Source: Phycisphaerales bacterium (GTDB lineage Bacteria > Planctomycetota > Phycisphaerae > Phycisphaerales > UBA1924). From it: 64,000 bases of DNA. Shown here piece after piece: positions 41,566 to 50,362 of the stretch (position 1 is its first letter; each line of letters starts with the position of its first letter). Position numbers and translations under genes: made by a program. Under the pieces are notes generated by a model, which was given only the letters and a program-made list of their open reading frames with translations, did not search any database and was not told the origin of the DNA. The stretch is taken from the NCBI GenBank assembly GCA_040217175.1, contig JAVJNT010000001.1, positions 1,178,001 to 1,242,000 on the forward strand. The letters run 5' to 3'.

Positions 41566-42960
41566 CTACGCGCAGCCCGCGTCGAAAGCGTTCTGGAACG
41601 CCAGGAAGTCGAAGATCGTCAGGTCGCCGTCGCCATCAAAGTCGGCGATGAAATCCCCGGCGTCGAAGCGATTCTGGAACTCGAGGAAGTCGAAGATCGT
41701 CAGCTCGCCGTCGCCGTCGAGGTCGGCCGTGCACACCAGCCCGCTGATGATCAACGCCCGGTTGCCGAGGGCCGCGCCAACGAGGAAGTCGATCCGTCCG
41801 TCTCCCGTGACGTCGCCGATGCCCACGGCGTCGAAGCCGAACTGCGAGGCCGGCCTCGTGTAGCTGATGAACCGGATGACCTCGCCCGTGCGCCCGGAGA
41901 ACACCGTCGCCTGGTTGCCCAGGTACGAGCCGCTGATGACGTCGTCGTGGCCGTCGCCGTCGACGTCGCCCGCGCCCCGGCCGCAGCCCAGGCCGAAGCC
42001 CACGCCGGGCGTCGCTGCCGACACGTCCAGCAGCACCGAGCCATCGACGCCACTATACACATAGAAGTGCCCGCCCGTGCCGCCGCTGAAGTCGCCCACA
42101 TAGACGTCGGGCGTGCCGTCGGCGTTGGTATCTCCCGCCGGCCCGGTGAAGAACGTGCCGAACGACGCGGCGCGCTCGGTCGGCTCCAGCGGACCGAGGA
42201 TCGGCATGCCGGTCGCGCCCGAGAACACGTCGGCCCGGGACGCACCGCTCGAGCCGACGGCAACGTCGCGCACGCCGTCACCGTCGATGTCGTTCAGTCC
42301 GCCAAGGCCCGCACCCATCGTCGCCCCGGGAGCGGAGCCATCGATCGTGTGGAGCGGCGAGCCATCGAGCCCGCGGAGCACGTAGGCGCGGCCGTCGTTC
42401 GACATCGGGTCCGTCGGATCGCTCACGTCGCTCGTCGGCGCGCCAACGACCACCTCGCCCAGCCCCTCCCCATCGACGTCTCCGAGCCACGAGACGGCCG
42501 AGCCGAAGCGTTCGATCCCATTGATGCTGTCGACGCGACGGATGAGATCACCCCGCGTCGCCGCGGCACCCGAGAACACGTAGACGGCTCCGGCGTTGGC
42601 ACCACGGCCCGGCGCACCGACGATCACGTCGTGCACGCCATCGCCATCAACGTCGCCCGCGTCGGCCGCCGCCCAGCCGAACGCCTCGCCCGGCCCATCG
42701 GGAGCCAGGTCCATCAGCACGTCGCCGGTGCGACCGCTGTAGACCACGACGCGCCCGCCGCCGGGGGCGGTCGGGGCGCACACGACCGCCTCCATCGCGC
42801 CATCACCGTCGATGTCGGTGAGCTCGGAGACCGCCCAGCCGAACTGGCCGGCCCCGGTGAACTCCTGGTGCACGATCACGCCCGGCTCGGCGAACTGGGC
42901 GAACGCGGTCGCATGACCCGAGAGAGCGGCGAGCAAGACGGCGAGGGGGAAGCGGCGCAT
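41566..42960 (-). CDS. Secreted FG-GAP beta-propeller protein with dockerin tail
   Basis: 464 residues from ATG 42960 with AAGGAG upstream; a signal peptide ends near residue 21 (ATAFAQ). The body holds successive FG-GAP/integrin-alpha-like repeats with Ca-binding loops, e.g. LTDIDGDGAMEAVVCAP, AGDVDGDGVHDVIVGAPG, LNDIDGDGVRDVAVGSSG and IGDVTGDGRIDFLVGAAL. The end is a two-repeat dockerin-like tail: CTADLDGDGELTIFDFLEF, then ADFDGDGDLTIFDFL and terminal DAGCA. It is probably surface bound and may mediate adhesion or matrix assembly. It is convergent with the flavodoxin gene and divergent from the AraC-type gene. Confidence 0.88.
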   Translation of the reverse strand: MRRFPLAVLLAALSGHATAFAQFAEPGVIVHQEFTGAGQFGWAVSELTDIDGDGAMEAVVCAPTAPGGGRVVVYSGRTGDVLMDLAPDGPGEAFGWAAADAGDVDGDGVHDVIVGAPGRGANAGAVYVFSGAAATRGDLIRRVDSINGIERFGSAVSWLGDVDGEGLGEVVVGAPTSDVSDPTDPMSNDGRAYVLRGLDGSPLHTIDGSAPGATMGAGLGGLNDIDGDGVRDVAVGSSGASRADVFSGATGMPILGPLEPTERAASFGTFFTGPAGDTNADGTPDVYVGDFSGGTGGHFYVYSGVDGSVLLDVSAATPGVGFGLGCGRGAGDVDGDGHDDVISGSYLGNQATVFSGRTGEVIRFISYTRPASQFGFDAVGIGDVTGDGRIDFLVGAALGNRALIISGLVCTADLDGDGELTIFDFLEFQNRFDAGDFIADFDGDGDLTIFDFLAFQNAFDAGCA

Positions 42961-43088
42961 GGCGGATCTCCTTGGAAGCGGACCATGACATTGTGCCACG
43001 AACGCAACCACCTCCGCCCCCCCGGGGTATGGACTGAGCAGGGTTGTTGCACGCCCGCATGCCGCGGACGCAACTGGAGAGGGCAGCC

Positions 43089-44006
43089 ATGACGTTCTCG
43101 GACACGCCTCCGGCGGACGGCAGCCAGCACAACTGCCTCATGGTCGGCTCGGCCCGCTGGCAGCACGGGCGGTTCCGCCTCCCCATCGAGTCGCCCGACT
43201 TTCGCGACACCGGCCCGATCGTGTGGCCGACGGTGGTGTTCGCACGCGAGCCCGTCACGATCGCGCAGGCCGATGCCGACCCGGTCATCGCCGACGCCAA
43301 CACCGTCATGGTCTACAACGCACACGCGATCTACACGCGGGAGGCCATCTCGGTGCGCGGCGACCGCTGCGAGTGGTTCAGCGTGAGTCCAGCCACCGCG
43401 ATCGAGGTGGCGCGAGGCCTCGGACTCGACGGCGATGATCCGACGTCGCTGTTTGCGTTCACCCACACGCCGTGCGATGCGACGCTCTTCCGCGATCAGC
43501 GCAAACTGGCCAACGACCTCACCAGCGAAGCCGCCAGCAGCGATCCGATCGCCGTGGACGAGACCGTGCTCCGTCTCTTCGAGCGAGCCATCGAGCCCGG
43601 ACGCTCCGCCACGCAGCGCCGATCGTCGGCGGCCCGCGAGCCCACGCGTCGCGCCCACCGGTGCCTCGCCGAGGACGCCAAGTACGTCCTCGCGCTGCGA
43701 TTCGCCGAACGCCTGACGCTCGATACGCTTGCGGACGAGCTGGACTGCTCGCCCTTCCACCTCGCCCGCACGTTCCGCCGCTGGACGGGCCAGACGATCC
43801 ACCAGTACCTCACGCGGCTGCGCCTGGCGGCGGCAATGGACCTGATGGAGCAAGGCCTCCCACTCCGCGAGATCGCCCTGCGCACCGGCTTCTGCCGCCA
43901 CAGCCACTTTACCAAGGCCTTCCACGACCACGTCGGCATGACGCCCAGCAATTGGCGGCAGGCAGCCACCCAACATTCGCTTCACGACCACCGCGATCGG
44001 TCTTGA
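43089..44006 (+). CDS. AraC/XylS-family transcriptional regulator
   Basis: 305 residues. The last about 100 hold the double helix-turn-helix: LTLDTLADELDCSPFHLART, then MEQGLPLREIALRTGFCRHSHFTKAFHDHVG. The N-terminal about 190 residues form a cupin-like or unknown sensing region (RFRLPIESPDFRDTGPIVW, HAIYTREAISVRGD). I start it at ATG 43089, ahead of which GGAGAGG is a plausible ribosome binding site. It lies between the two FG-GAP dockerin genes, divergent from the first and upstream of the second, and may control either. A consensus-like promoter for the next gene sits just after its end. The effector is unknown. Confidence 0.87.
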   Translation: MTFSDTPPADGSQHNCLMVGSARWQHGRFRLPIESPDFRDTGPIVWPTVVFAREPVTIAQADADPVIADANTVMVYNAHAIYTREAISVRGDRCEWFSVSPATAIEVARGLGLDGDDPTSLFAFTHTPCDATLFRDQRKLANDLTSEAASSDPIAVDETVLRLFERAIEPGRSATQRRSSAAREPTRRAHRCLAEDAKYVLALRFAERLTLDTLADELDCSPFHLARTFRRWTGQTIHQYLTRLRLAAAMDLMEQGLPLREIALRTGFCRHSHFTKAFHDHVGMTPSNWRQAATQHSLHDHRDRS

Positions 44007-44031
44007 CAGCGCCGTCACTTTCTGGTAACTT
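44003..44031 (+). promoter_or_regulatory. Sigma-70-like promoter of the second FG-GAP gene
   Basis: TTGACA (44003-44008), perfect consensus, is followed after exactly 17 bases by TAACTT (44026-44031). It overlaps the stop of the AraC-type gene and lies about 43 bases before ATG 44074. The -10 box is only a half match. Confidence 0.6.
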
Positions 44032-44073
44032 GTTTGCATTGGTGGGCTTGACCATGGGAGATGGAGGAACGCG

Positions 44074-45867
44074 ATGACGCTTCGGGGACGATTCCGGCCA
44101 TACTTGGTCGTGCTAGCGGCCGGCTTGCCAGTAGCCTACCCGTCGATGTCGTGGGGCCAGAGCGAACCCGTCCGCGAGCCGTTCCCAGCGATACTCGACC
44201 TGCGCGAGCTCGACGGTCACACCGGGTTCGTCGTAAACGGGGAGTTCAGTCGCGATGGTTTCGGACGATCTGCCACGGGCGCGGGCGATGTGAACGGCGA
44301 CGGCCTCGATGATCTGCTCTTCGGCAGCCCGTTCGCCAGCCCTCAAGGCCGGTATCGCGCCGGCCAGGCATTTGTGCTCTTCGGACGCGACTCGACCGCA
44401 GGCGCGTTGTTCCCGCCAAGCATTGATGGCGCCATGCTTGCTGGTGAAGACGGCTTCCGTCTGTTCGGAATTACACGCTTCGCAGGAAGCAACGCGCGAG
44501 GTGTCGGCGACATCAATGGCGACGGGCTCGATGACTTCGCCTTGTCCGAAGGTGTCTCCGTGTACGTGGTATTCGGTCGCGACACGGGCTTCCCGGACAC
44601 GCTCGACCTCGCTTCGTTCTCGAGCGAGGACGGATTCCGCGTGGAAACCCAAGCCTCTCGTCTGGCCGGTCTCGGTGACATCAACGGTGATGGCATACCC
44701 GACGTTGCCGTCGGCTCCCTTTATGCCGATCCCGATGGCCGCATCGACGCCGGGAGTTGCTACATCATTTTTGGCCGCAACACAGCAACGCAGGGCCCGT
44801 TCCCCGATGTGCTCGACGTCCAGTCCCTGGACGGCGAGATCGGTTTCCGCATCGACGGCGCCGAAGCGGGCGACCAACTGGGGTTGGGGTTGGCCTTCGG
44901 CGGCGACTTGAACGACGACGGCATCGACGACCTCTTGCTAGGGGCGTTTCGTGCATCACCAGATGGTCGCGATAGGGCGGGCGAAGCATACATCGTGTTT
45001 GGTCGCGACAGCTCCGCCAGCGGGGCGTTCCCTGCGGCTCTTTCGCTTGCCGAACTCGCGGCTGGCGATGGGGTGCGCATGCCCGGTGCATTGGCAAACG
45101 ACGGCGCCGGTCTAAGCGTGGGTCTTGCGGGAGATCTCAATGGTGATCGCATCGACGATGCGATCATCGGAGCCAGCAACGCCCTGATCGACGGCCGCGG
45201 CCGCCCCGGTGTCGCCTACGTGGTGTACGGTCGAGCCGAATCTGCGGGCGGCTTGCCACCGCAGATCGAGCTGGCAGACCTCGACGGTACGCAAGGCTTT
45301 GTGATGCTTGGCGTCGCCGATCGCGATAGGACGGGCTTTGCAGCTGTCGCCGTGGGCGACATCAATGGCGATGGCGTGGGCGACGTGGGCATTGGCGCGT
45401 TCTATGCCAATCTAACGGACCCCTATTCGCCAGCCGCCGGGAAGGCCTTCGTGGTCTTTGGTCGTGGATCGGATGCCCCCCGTCCGTTTCCCGCCCGCCT
45501 CGATCTCGGAGATCTGGATGGGCGCGATGGCTTCACCGCCCAATCATGGGAGTCGCTGGACACGTGCGGCATCGACATTGGCGCCGCAGGCGATGTCAAT
45601 GGCGATGGCTTCGATGACCTTGTGATCGGGGCCGATCGAACCAACCTTGGTGGCGCTTCCTTACCGGGGCGCGCCTTTGTAGTCTTCGGCCGCGACACCT
45701 GCCTTGCGGATCTCGACCTGGATGGCCAGGCAACGATCTTCGACTTCCTCGCGTTCCAAAACCTGTTCGACGCCGGTGACCCCAAGGCCGACTTTGACGG
45801 AGACGGCAACTTTACCGTCTTCGACTTCCTGCTTTTCCAGAACGCCTTCGACGCCGGTTGTCGTTAA
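44074..45867 (+). CDS. Secreted FG-GAP beta-propeller protein with dockerin tail (long form)
   Basis: 597 residues. A signal peptide ends at about 28 (SMSWGQ). At least seven repeats follow, each with a Ca loop such as GDVNGDGLDDLLFGSPFAS, GDINGDGIPDVAVGSLYAD or GDVNGDGFDDLVIGADRTN, and each closed by a strand of the form AFVLFGRDS, as in integrin-alpha/FG-GAP propellers of phycisphaeral secreted proteins. The tail is CLADLDLDGQATIFDFLAF, then ADFDGDGNFTVFDFL, then DAGCR. GGAGG lies eight bases before ATG. Related to the 41566-42960 protein in type, with a different repeat wording. Probably surface attached; ligand unknown. Confidence 0.88.
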   Translation: MTLRGRFRPYLVVLAAGLPVAYPSMSWGQSEPVREPFPAILDLRELDGHTGFVVNGEFSRDGFGRSATGAGDVNGDGLDDLLFGSPFASPQGRYRAGQAFVLFGRDSTAGALFPPSIDGAMLAGEDGFRLFGITRFAGSNARGVGDINGDGLDDFALSEGVSVYVVFGRDTGFPDTLDLASFSSEDGFRVETQASRLAGLGDINGDGIPDVAVGSLYADPDGRIDAGSCYIIFGRNTATQGPFPDVLDVQSLDGEIGFRIDGAEAGDQLGLGLAFGGDLNDDGIDDLLLGAFRASPDGRDRAGEAYIVFGRDSSASGAFPAALSLAELAAGDGVRMPGALANDGAGLSVGLAGDLNGDRIDDAIIGASNALIDGRGRPGVAYVVYGRAESAGGLPPQIELADLDGTQGFVMLGVADRDRTGFAAVAVGDINGDGVGDVGIGAFYANLTDPYSPAAGKAFVVFGRGSDAPRPFPARLDLGDLDGRDGFTAQSWESLDTCGIDIGAAGDVNGDGFDDLVIGADRTNLGGASLPGRAFVVFGRDTCLADLDLDGQATIFDFLAFQNLFDAGDPKADFDGDGNFTVFDFLLFQNAFDAGCR

Positions 45868-45927
45868 GCCGCGTTCCGCAAGCGCGACGGGTATCCTCCC
45901 AATACACAAGCTAAGGAGGAACCCGCC

Positions 45928-46728
45928 ATGCCCACCAGCCCCGACATCATCGACTACACCATCATCGGCGACGACATGCAGGCCGTCATCGTCACGCTCG
46001 ATCCGGGCGAGGCCATGGTCGCCGAGGCCGGCGCCATGATGTATCTTGAGCCCGACATCGAGATGGCCACCCAGCTCTCGATGAAGGAGGGCGGCGGGTT
46101 GCTTGGTAAGCTCTTCGAGGCCGGCAAGCGGACGGTCACCGGCGAGAGCTTCTTCATCACGTTCTTCCACAACCACGGCTCGCAGCGGCGCGACTGCGCG
46201 TTCGCCGCGCCCTATCCTGGCCACGTCGTGCCCATCGAATTGGGCGAGCACGGCGGCACGCTCATCTGCCAGAAGGACGCCTTCCTCTGCGCCGCCCGCG
46301 GCGTCAACGTCGACATCGCCTTCCAGAAGCGCATCGGCGTGGGCTTCTTCGGCGGCGAGGGCTTCATCATGCAGAAGCTCAGCAGCGACACCGGCCAGGG
46401 CCAGGCCTTCCTGCACGCCGGCGGTACGACGCTCGTCAAGGAGCTCGCCCCGGGCGAGAAGCTGCGCGTCGACACAGGCTGCCTCGTAGCGCTCGACACC
46501 AGCGTCGACTACACGATCGAGTTCGTCAAGGGCATCAAGAACAAGATCTTCGGCGGCGAGGGCCTCTTCTACGCGTCGCTCACCGGCCCGGGCACGGTGT
46601 GGCTCCAGACCCTGCCCTTCAGCCGCCTGGCCGACCGCGTCATCGCCGCTGCGCCATCACAGGGCGGCAACCGCAAGGGCGAGGGCAGCGTGCTGGGGGG
46701 CATCGGCGACCTCATCGGGGGCAATTGA
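45928..46728 (+). CDS. AIM24/TIGR00266-family protein
   Basis: A 266-residue, beta-rich protein. MQAVIVTLDPGEAMVAEAGA, then MMYLEPDIEM, GGGLLGKLFEAGKR and FGGEGFIMQKL and, toward the end, NKIFGGEGLFYASLTGPGTVWLQT (quoted here in part) are the typical family sentences. These proteins have a double-stranded beta-helix fold; the bacterial role is not established, and the yeast relative is a mitochondrial membrane-organising protein. AAGGAGG lies nine bases before ATG. It stands as a single gene between the FG-GAP protein and the cupin gene. Confidence 0.9.
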   Translation: MPTSPDIIDYTIIGDDMQAVIVTLDPGEAMVAEAGAMMYLEPDIEMATQLSMKEGGGLLGKLFEAGKRTVTGESFFITFFHNHGSQRRDCAFAAPYPGHVVPIELGEHGGTLICQKDAFLCAARGVNVDIAFQKRIGVGFFGGEGFIMQKLSSDTGQGQAFLHAGGTTLVKELAPGEKLRVDTGCLVALDTSVDYTIEFVKGIKNKIFGGEGLFYASLTGPGTVWLQTLPFSRLADRVIAAAPSQGGNRKGEGSVLGGIGDLIGGN

Positions 46729-46839
46729 CCGCACCCGCTCTCGGGCGCACAATTCCGGACACGCCCGGGCCGGCGGGCGTTGCCGCGAACGTTCGGATGG
46801 ATCCGACCGCCGCGACGGTGCCGGCACCGGGGCCCACCC

Positions 46840-47298
46840 GTGGTCACCGCCAAGAACCCCTTGACCGAGCCAGGCAATGGCAACGCCGGGCACACGCTCA
46901 ACGTGCTGGGCGTGCCGACCCAAGTGTTGTTGACCGCCCACCAGACGCATGGCGCCTGCAGCGCATTCAAGATCACCGTCCCCCCGGGCTTCGTGAATCC
47001 GCCGCACGTGCACTGGTTCGAGGACGAAACCTTCTTCGTCCTCTCGGGCGAACTGGAAGTGACCGTGGGCTCGATGCCTTCGACCGTCCACGCCGGCCAG
47101 GCCGCGTTCGGCCCGCGTCGCGTCATCCACGGCTTCGCAAACCGATCCGATTCGCCGGCCGTCGCCATCGTCCACGCCGCGCCGGGAGGGCTCGAGCGGT
47201 TCGTCGAGGCCTGCCACGCGGCCTTTCCCGAGGGCGTGCAGGTCGACCCCGTCGCGCTGGTGTCGCTCATCGAGCGTCACGGCATGAGCGTGGCCTAG
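46840..47298 (+). CDS. Cupin-domain protein
   Basis: 152 residues from GTG 46840. FVNPPHVHWFEDETFFVLSG is the first cupin motif (His-x-His, Glu), and GPRRVIHGFANRSDSPAVAI the second with the third His. Such single-domain cupins bind a metal and act as dioxygenases, isomerases or binding proteins; many actinobacterial and planctomycetal relatives are annotated only as quercetin-dioxygenase-like. The start is uncertain: TTG 46780 would add 20 residues that look non-coding. It is convergent with the lipoprotein gene (eight bases between stops). Confidence 0.8.
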   Translation: MVTAKNPLTEPGNGNAGHTLNVLGVPTQVLLTAHQTHGACSAFKITVPPGFVNPPHVHWFEDETFFVLSGELEVTVGSMPSTVHAGQAAFGPRRVIHGFANRSDSPAVAIVHAAPGGLERFVEACHAAFPEGVQVDPVALVSLIERHGMSVA

Positions 47299-47306
47299 CG
47301 GGCAAC

Positions 47307-47756
47307 CTACGAGCCGCCGCCCTCCGCCCGCTCGGCGGTCCACACCGACAAGAAGTCGCGCCCCGTCGAGTTGGTCGTGCCCTCGAGCCGGCCATCGCGC
47401 AGGACGCCGGCGTGCAGGTAGGCGCCCGAGCCGTCCATCGTGAGGAACGAGAAGTGCACCGCGCCCCAGTCGGTGTTCAGCCGCCCCTCCGAGATCGCTG
47501 AGCCGTAGAACGTGCCCTCGAACGTCTTCTCGCCGACCGACTCGACCACGAACGGCTGGTAATACGGCTCCGAGGTCGGCAGCGGCCGCAGATCGACCCG
47601 CCACGTGCCCACCAGCGACTCGGCTGAGGGCGAGGCCGATTCGGACTGCGTCAGATCCGCGTCGGCCCGGTTCGGGCCCGCTCCCGAGCATCCGATGGCC
47701 ACCAACAGGCAAGAAGCGGCCCCGAGGGCCCCGCACGCGGTCCGAATCTGGCTCAT
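47307..47756 (-). CDS. Small lipoprotein of unknown function
   Basis: 149 residues from ATG 47756. The signal peptide ends in the lipobox-like LLVAIGCSG (Cys at about 22), so the protein is probably anchored to a membrane by a lipid. After an Asp/Ser-rich linker (ADLTQSESASPSAESL) a compact domain begins with LVGTWRVDLRPLPTSEPYYQ and continues as a series of short strands (FEGTFYGSAISEGRLNTDWG), reminiscent of lipocalin-like or 'extracellular endo-alpha' beta-barrels; this is only an impression. No operon partner. The gene runs convergently with the cupin gene. Confidence 0.7.
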   Translation of the reverse strand: MSQIRTACGALGAASCLLVAIGCSGAGPNRADADLTQSESASPSAESLVGTWRVDLRPLPTSEPYYQPFVVESVGEKTFEGTFYGSAISEGRLNTDWGAVHFSFLTMDGSGAYLHAGVLRDGRLEGTTNSTGRDFLSVWTAERAEGGGS

Positions 47757-47866
47757 GACGGATGCTACCCGTCTGGCACGCTCGGCCCATGCAAGCCGTA
47801 CAGTGTGCAACGCCCGGACCCGCAAAGCGGTACTGTCCGGGAGAGGCCGCACAGGGAGTCGCCCGC

Positions 47867-48130
47867 ATGATCCGATCGAAGACCTTGACGTTCCGCACCG
47901 GCCTGCGAGCCAGCCTCGCCGCCGTCGTGCTGGCCGGCTCGCTCACGCTGGCGGTGCCCCAGTCCGCCCACGCCCAAGCCGCACAAGGCCAGGGCCAGGC
48001 CCTAAGTCCACCGCGACCGACCCAGCCGGCCAAGCCTCCGGTGATCACCAACTTCCTGATCGCCGGCGTAGTCGTCATCGGCATCGTCGCCGCCACGGTC
48101 ATCCCAGCCAAGCGCGGCCACCAGGACTGA
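47867..48130 (+). CDS. Short exported/membrane protein
   Basis: 87 residues from ATG 47867, with GGGAG about eight bases upstream. The signal peptide-like start (LRASLAAVVLAGSLTLAVPQ) ends at SAHAQ. A short Gln/Pro linker leads to a second hydrophobic helix (FLIAGVVVIGIVAATVI) and a basic end. No family recognised. It is the first of three short proteins in a row with similar make-up that precede the PSP1 gene. Confidence 0.65.
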   Translation: MIRSKTLTFRTGLRASLAAVVLAGSLTLAVPQSAHAQAAQGQGQALSPPRPTQPAKPPVITNFLIAGVVVIGIVAATVIPAKRGHQD

Positions 48131-48170
48131 GCCGCCCCATCCGTCCCGACAACGTCCAGGGAGCCCCATC

Positions 48171-48509
48171 ATGAACGCCCCGAACACCGCCACGCCGCGG
48201 CGGGCACGCATGGCCGATCCGCGGATGGCGCTCGTCGCCGTCAACGCCGGCCTGCTGCTCGCGCTCGGCTACGTCACCCTCGCACCCGCCGCCACCGCCC
48301 AGCAGGCCCAGCGGCCCCGCGGCGAGTACCTGCTCCTCGGCGGGCAGATGACCGGCTCGCCCAGCAGCGGCGTCCACGTCATCGACACCTCCAACCAGGA
48401 GATGGTCACGCTCAAGTGGGAGCAGTCGCGCCAGGCATTCGAGGGCGTCGGCTTCCGCAACCTCCGCGAAGACGCCCAGGCCGGCGGCAACGAAGGGGGT
48501 CGGCGATGA
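48171..48509 (+). CDS. Short membrane-anchored protein
   Basis: 112 residues. One hydrophobic helix (ALVAVNAGLLLALGYVTLAP, about 20-40) ends in TAQQ, after which a small domain starts with GEYLLLGGQMTGSPSSGVHV and goes on with IDTSNQEMVTLKWEQSRQAF, a single beta-propeller-blade-like unit. GGGAG lies before ATG. Its stop overlaps the next ATG as ATGA, so both products are made together. Function not recognised. Confidence 0.68.
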   Translation: MNAPNTATPRRARMADPRMALVAVNAGLLLALGYVTLAPAATAQQAQRPRGEYLLLGGQMTGSPSSGVHVIDTSNQEMVTLKWEQSRQAFEGVGFRNLREDAQAGGNEGGRR

Positions 48510-48892
48510 AGACCAATACCACCAACACGAACACCAGCAACACGCCCGCCAACATGCCCATCAGCTCGCGCAAGGTCACCATCCCGCTGCTTGCCAGCGC
48601 CCTCGTGCTGGCCGGGCTCGTGCTCGTGCAGGCCGGGCGCACGGGTGAGAGCTCGCCCGTCTCGCCCGCCGCGGCGCTCGCCGAGATGGCCGTCGTCGGC
48701 GGCGGCTACGCAGCGATGACCACCCAGGGCCAGAGCTCGAGCGAGGAACTGCTCTACGTGCTCGACCAGCGGGCCGAGCGCCTCATGGTCTACCGCGTCG
48801 AGAACGGCCGCACGCTCGTCTTCCAGCGCAGCGAAGACCTCGCCCAGGTGTTCGCCCAGGCCCGCGCCGCGGCCGCCGGCGGCCGGAGGTAG
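48506..48892 (+). CDS. Short membrane-anchored protein
   Basis: 128 residues starting at the ATG that overlaps the preceding stop. The N-terminal tail is very Asn/Thr-rich (MKTNTTNTNTSNTPANMPIS), followed by one membrane helix (VTIPLLASALVLAGLVLVQA) and a small extracytoplasmic domain with EELLYVLDQRAERLMVYRVE and QRSEDLAQVFAQARA. That domain resembles the preceding protein's blade-like unit in its 'E.LYVLD....R..VY' wording. Function unknown; probably partner of the preceding product. Confidence 0.68.
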   Translation: MKTNTTNTNTSNTPANMPISSRKVTIPLLASALVLAGLVLVQAGRTGESSPVSPAAALAEMAVVGGGYAAMTTQGQSSSEELLYVLDQRAERLMVYRVENGRTLVFQRSEDLAQVFAQARAAAAGGRR

Positions 48893-48967
48893 GCGTCGTT
48901 CTTGGGCGCTCCGTAGCGGCATCCGGCCGCACGATCGCTCTCGCGTGATCGGAGCGTCATTCTCGTT

Positions 48968-50329
48968 ATGCCCATCGTTCCGCTGCCACAGTTCGAGCAG
49001 GACCTCGCCGAGTACACCGAGGAACAGGACCGCCTGGCGCGTGAGAAGCTCACGCCGCCCAAGACGGTCGTCTGCCGCTTCGGCGCGATGAAGCTCATCG
49101 GCGAGTTCCGCTACACGCTCGAGGCCACCCCCGGCTGCGGCAGCAAGCTCATCGCCCGAACTTTTCGAGGCACCGAGATGGGCGAGATGCTCACCAGCAC
49201 CTGCCCCAACAGCGGCTGCGGCAAGAGCATCTCCCGAAAAGAGATGCTCCAGTACATCGAGCAGTCGGGCGGCCGCGACTTCCCGTTCTACGACAAGGGC
49301 CGCATCCTCCGCGTCGCCACGCACGAGGACCTGGACGCCCAGGCCGCGCTGGAGCAATCCGCCCACGAGCTCAAGCTCCGCGCCCGCACGGTGGCCGACG
49401 AGATCGGCGTCAGCATCCGCATCGTGCAGGCCGAGCCCATCCTCGGCGGCGAGACGCTCACGTACTACTACCTTGCCGAACAGCAGGGCGACAACCTGCC
49501 CGGCCAGCAGAAGGGCGCCGGCAATCACGGCAGTCACGGCCACCGCGGCCGCGACCCACGCCTGCAGGCCGGCGACCTGCGCGACGCGCTGCAGAAAGAG
49601 GCGAACTCGTCGGGCACGGGCGGCCCCCGCGTCGAGGTCCGCCCCGTCGGCGCCCGCGACGAGGCGAGGCTCACCGCCGACTACGAGCGCTGCGGCCAGC
49701 ACTGCTGCTGCAAGAACTTCCTGAAGGTCTTGAAGCCCGTCCCCATGCGCGCCGCCAAGCAGCAGAAGGCAACATTGGACCCCCTCAAGATCTCCGGCCG
49801 CTGCGGCCGGCTCATGTGCTGCCTGCGCTACGAGGACGAGAGTTATCGCGAGCTCGCGGCACGCCTGCCCCACCGCAAGACGCTCGTCGGCACCAGCGAG
49901 GGCGCCGGGCTCGTGCTGGACACCCAGATCCTGACGCAGCTCGTCCTGGTCAAGCTCGACTTCGACGGCCGCGAGATCGCCGTGCCGCTCGAGGAGCTCA
50001 TCGACCCCGCCGACGCCCCCGATCCCGCGGCCAAGGTCGTCGCGCCCCCACCGCCGCCCGCACGCCAACGCCGCGAACGCGGCGACAAGGACGAGTCGGC
50101 ACGCACCGACGCCCCCGCCCGCAAGAAGAAGCGCCGCCGCAAGAAGAAGCCGACCGGCGACGCCGGCGCCCCCACGCCGGAGACACCACGCCGCGATGCG
50201 CCCGCCGCCGACGGTGAGTCTTCCCCCGGCCGCAAGAAGAAGCGCCGCAAGCGCCGGCGGAAGAAGCCAGGCGGTGAAGGCGGCCCGGGTAGTCATCCCA
50301 GCGACCCTGCCGCTCCCGGCGGCGACTGA
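48968..50329 (+). CDS. PSP1-domain protein (RicT/YaaT-like) with basic C-terminal tail
   Basis: 453 residues. The first about 110 residues include PNSGCGKSISRKEMLQYIEQ and are not typical of the family. The middle shows the PSP1 C-terminal domain with its cysteines: ADYERCGQHCCCKNFLKVLK and KISGRCGRLMCCLRYEDESY, as in RicT of Bacillus, part of the Fe-S-carrying RicAFT complex that acts with RNase Y. A Gly/His-rich stretch (NHGSHGHRGRD) lies between. The last about 90 residues are extremely rich in Lys, Arg and Pro (ARKKKRRRKKKPTGD), which could bind RNA. The signal peptidase gene follows after 33 bases. Confidence 0.85.
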   Translation: MPIVPLPQFEQDLAEYTEEQDRLAREKLTPPKTVVCRFGAMKLIGEFRYTLEATPGCGSKLIARTFRGTEMGEMLTSTCPNSGCGKSISRKEMLQYIEQSGGRDFPFYDKGRILRVATHEDLDAQAALEQSAHELKLRARTVADEIGVSIRIVQAEPILGGETLTYYYLAEQQGDNLPGQQKGAGNHGSHGHRGRDPRLQAGDLRDALQKEANSSGTGGPRVEVRPVGARDEARLTADYERCGQHCCCKNFLKVLKPVPMRAAKQQKATLDPLKISGRCGRLMCCLRYEDESYRELAARLPHRKTLVGTSEGAGLVLDTQILTQLVLVKLDFDGREIAVPLEELIDPADAPDPAAKVVAPPPPPARQRRERGDKDESARTDAPARKKKRRRKKKPTGDAGAPTPETPRRDAPAADGESSPGRKKKRRKRRRKKPGGEGGPGSHPSDPAAPGGD

Positions 50330-50362
50330 GCCGCTAGCGAACCCTCCCCCTACCCTCCTGCC

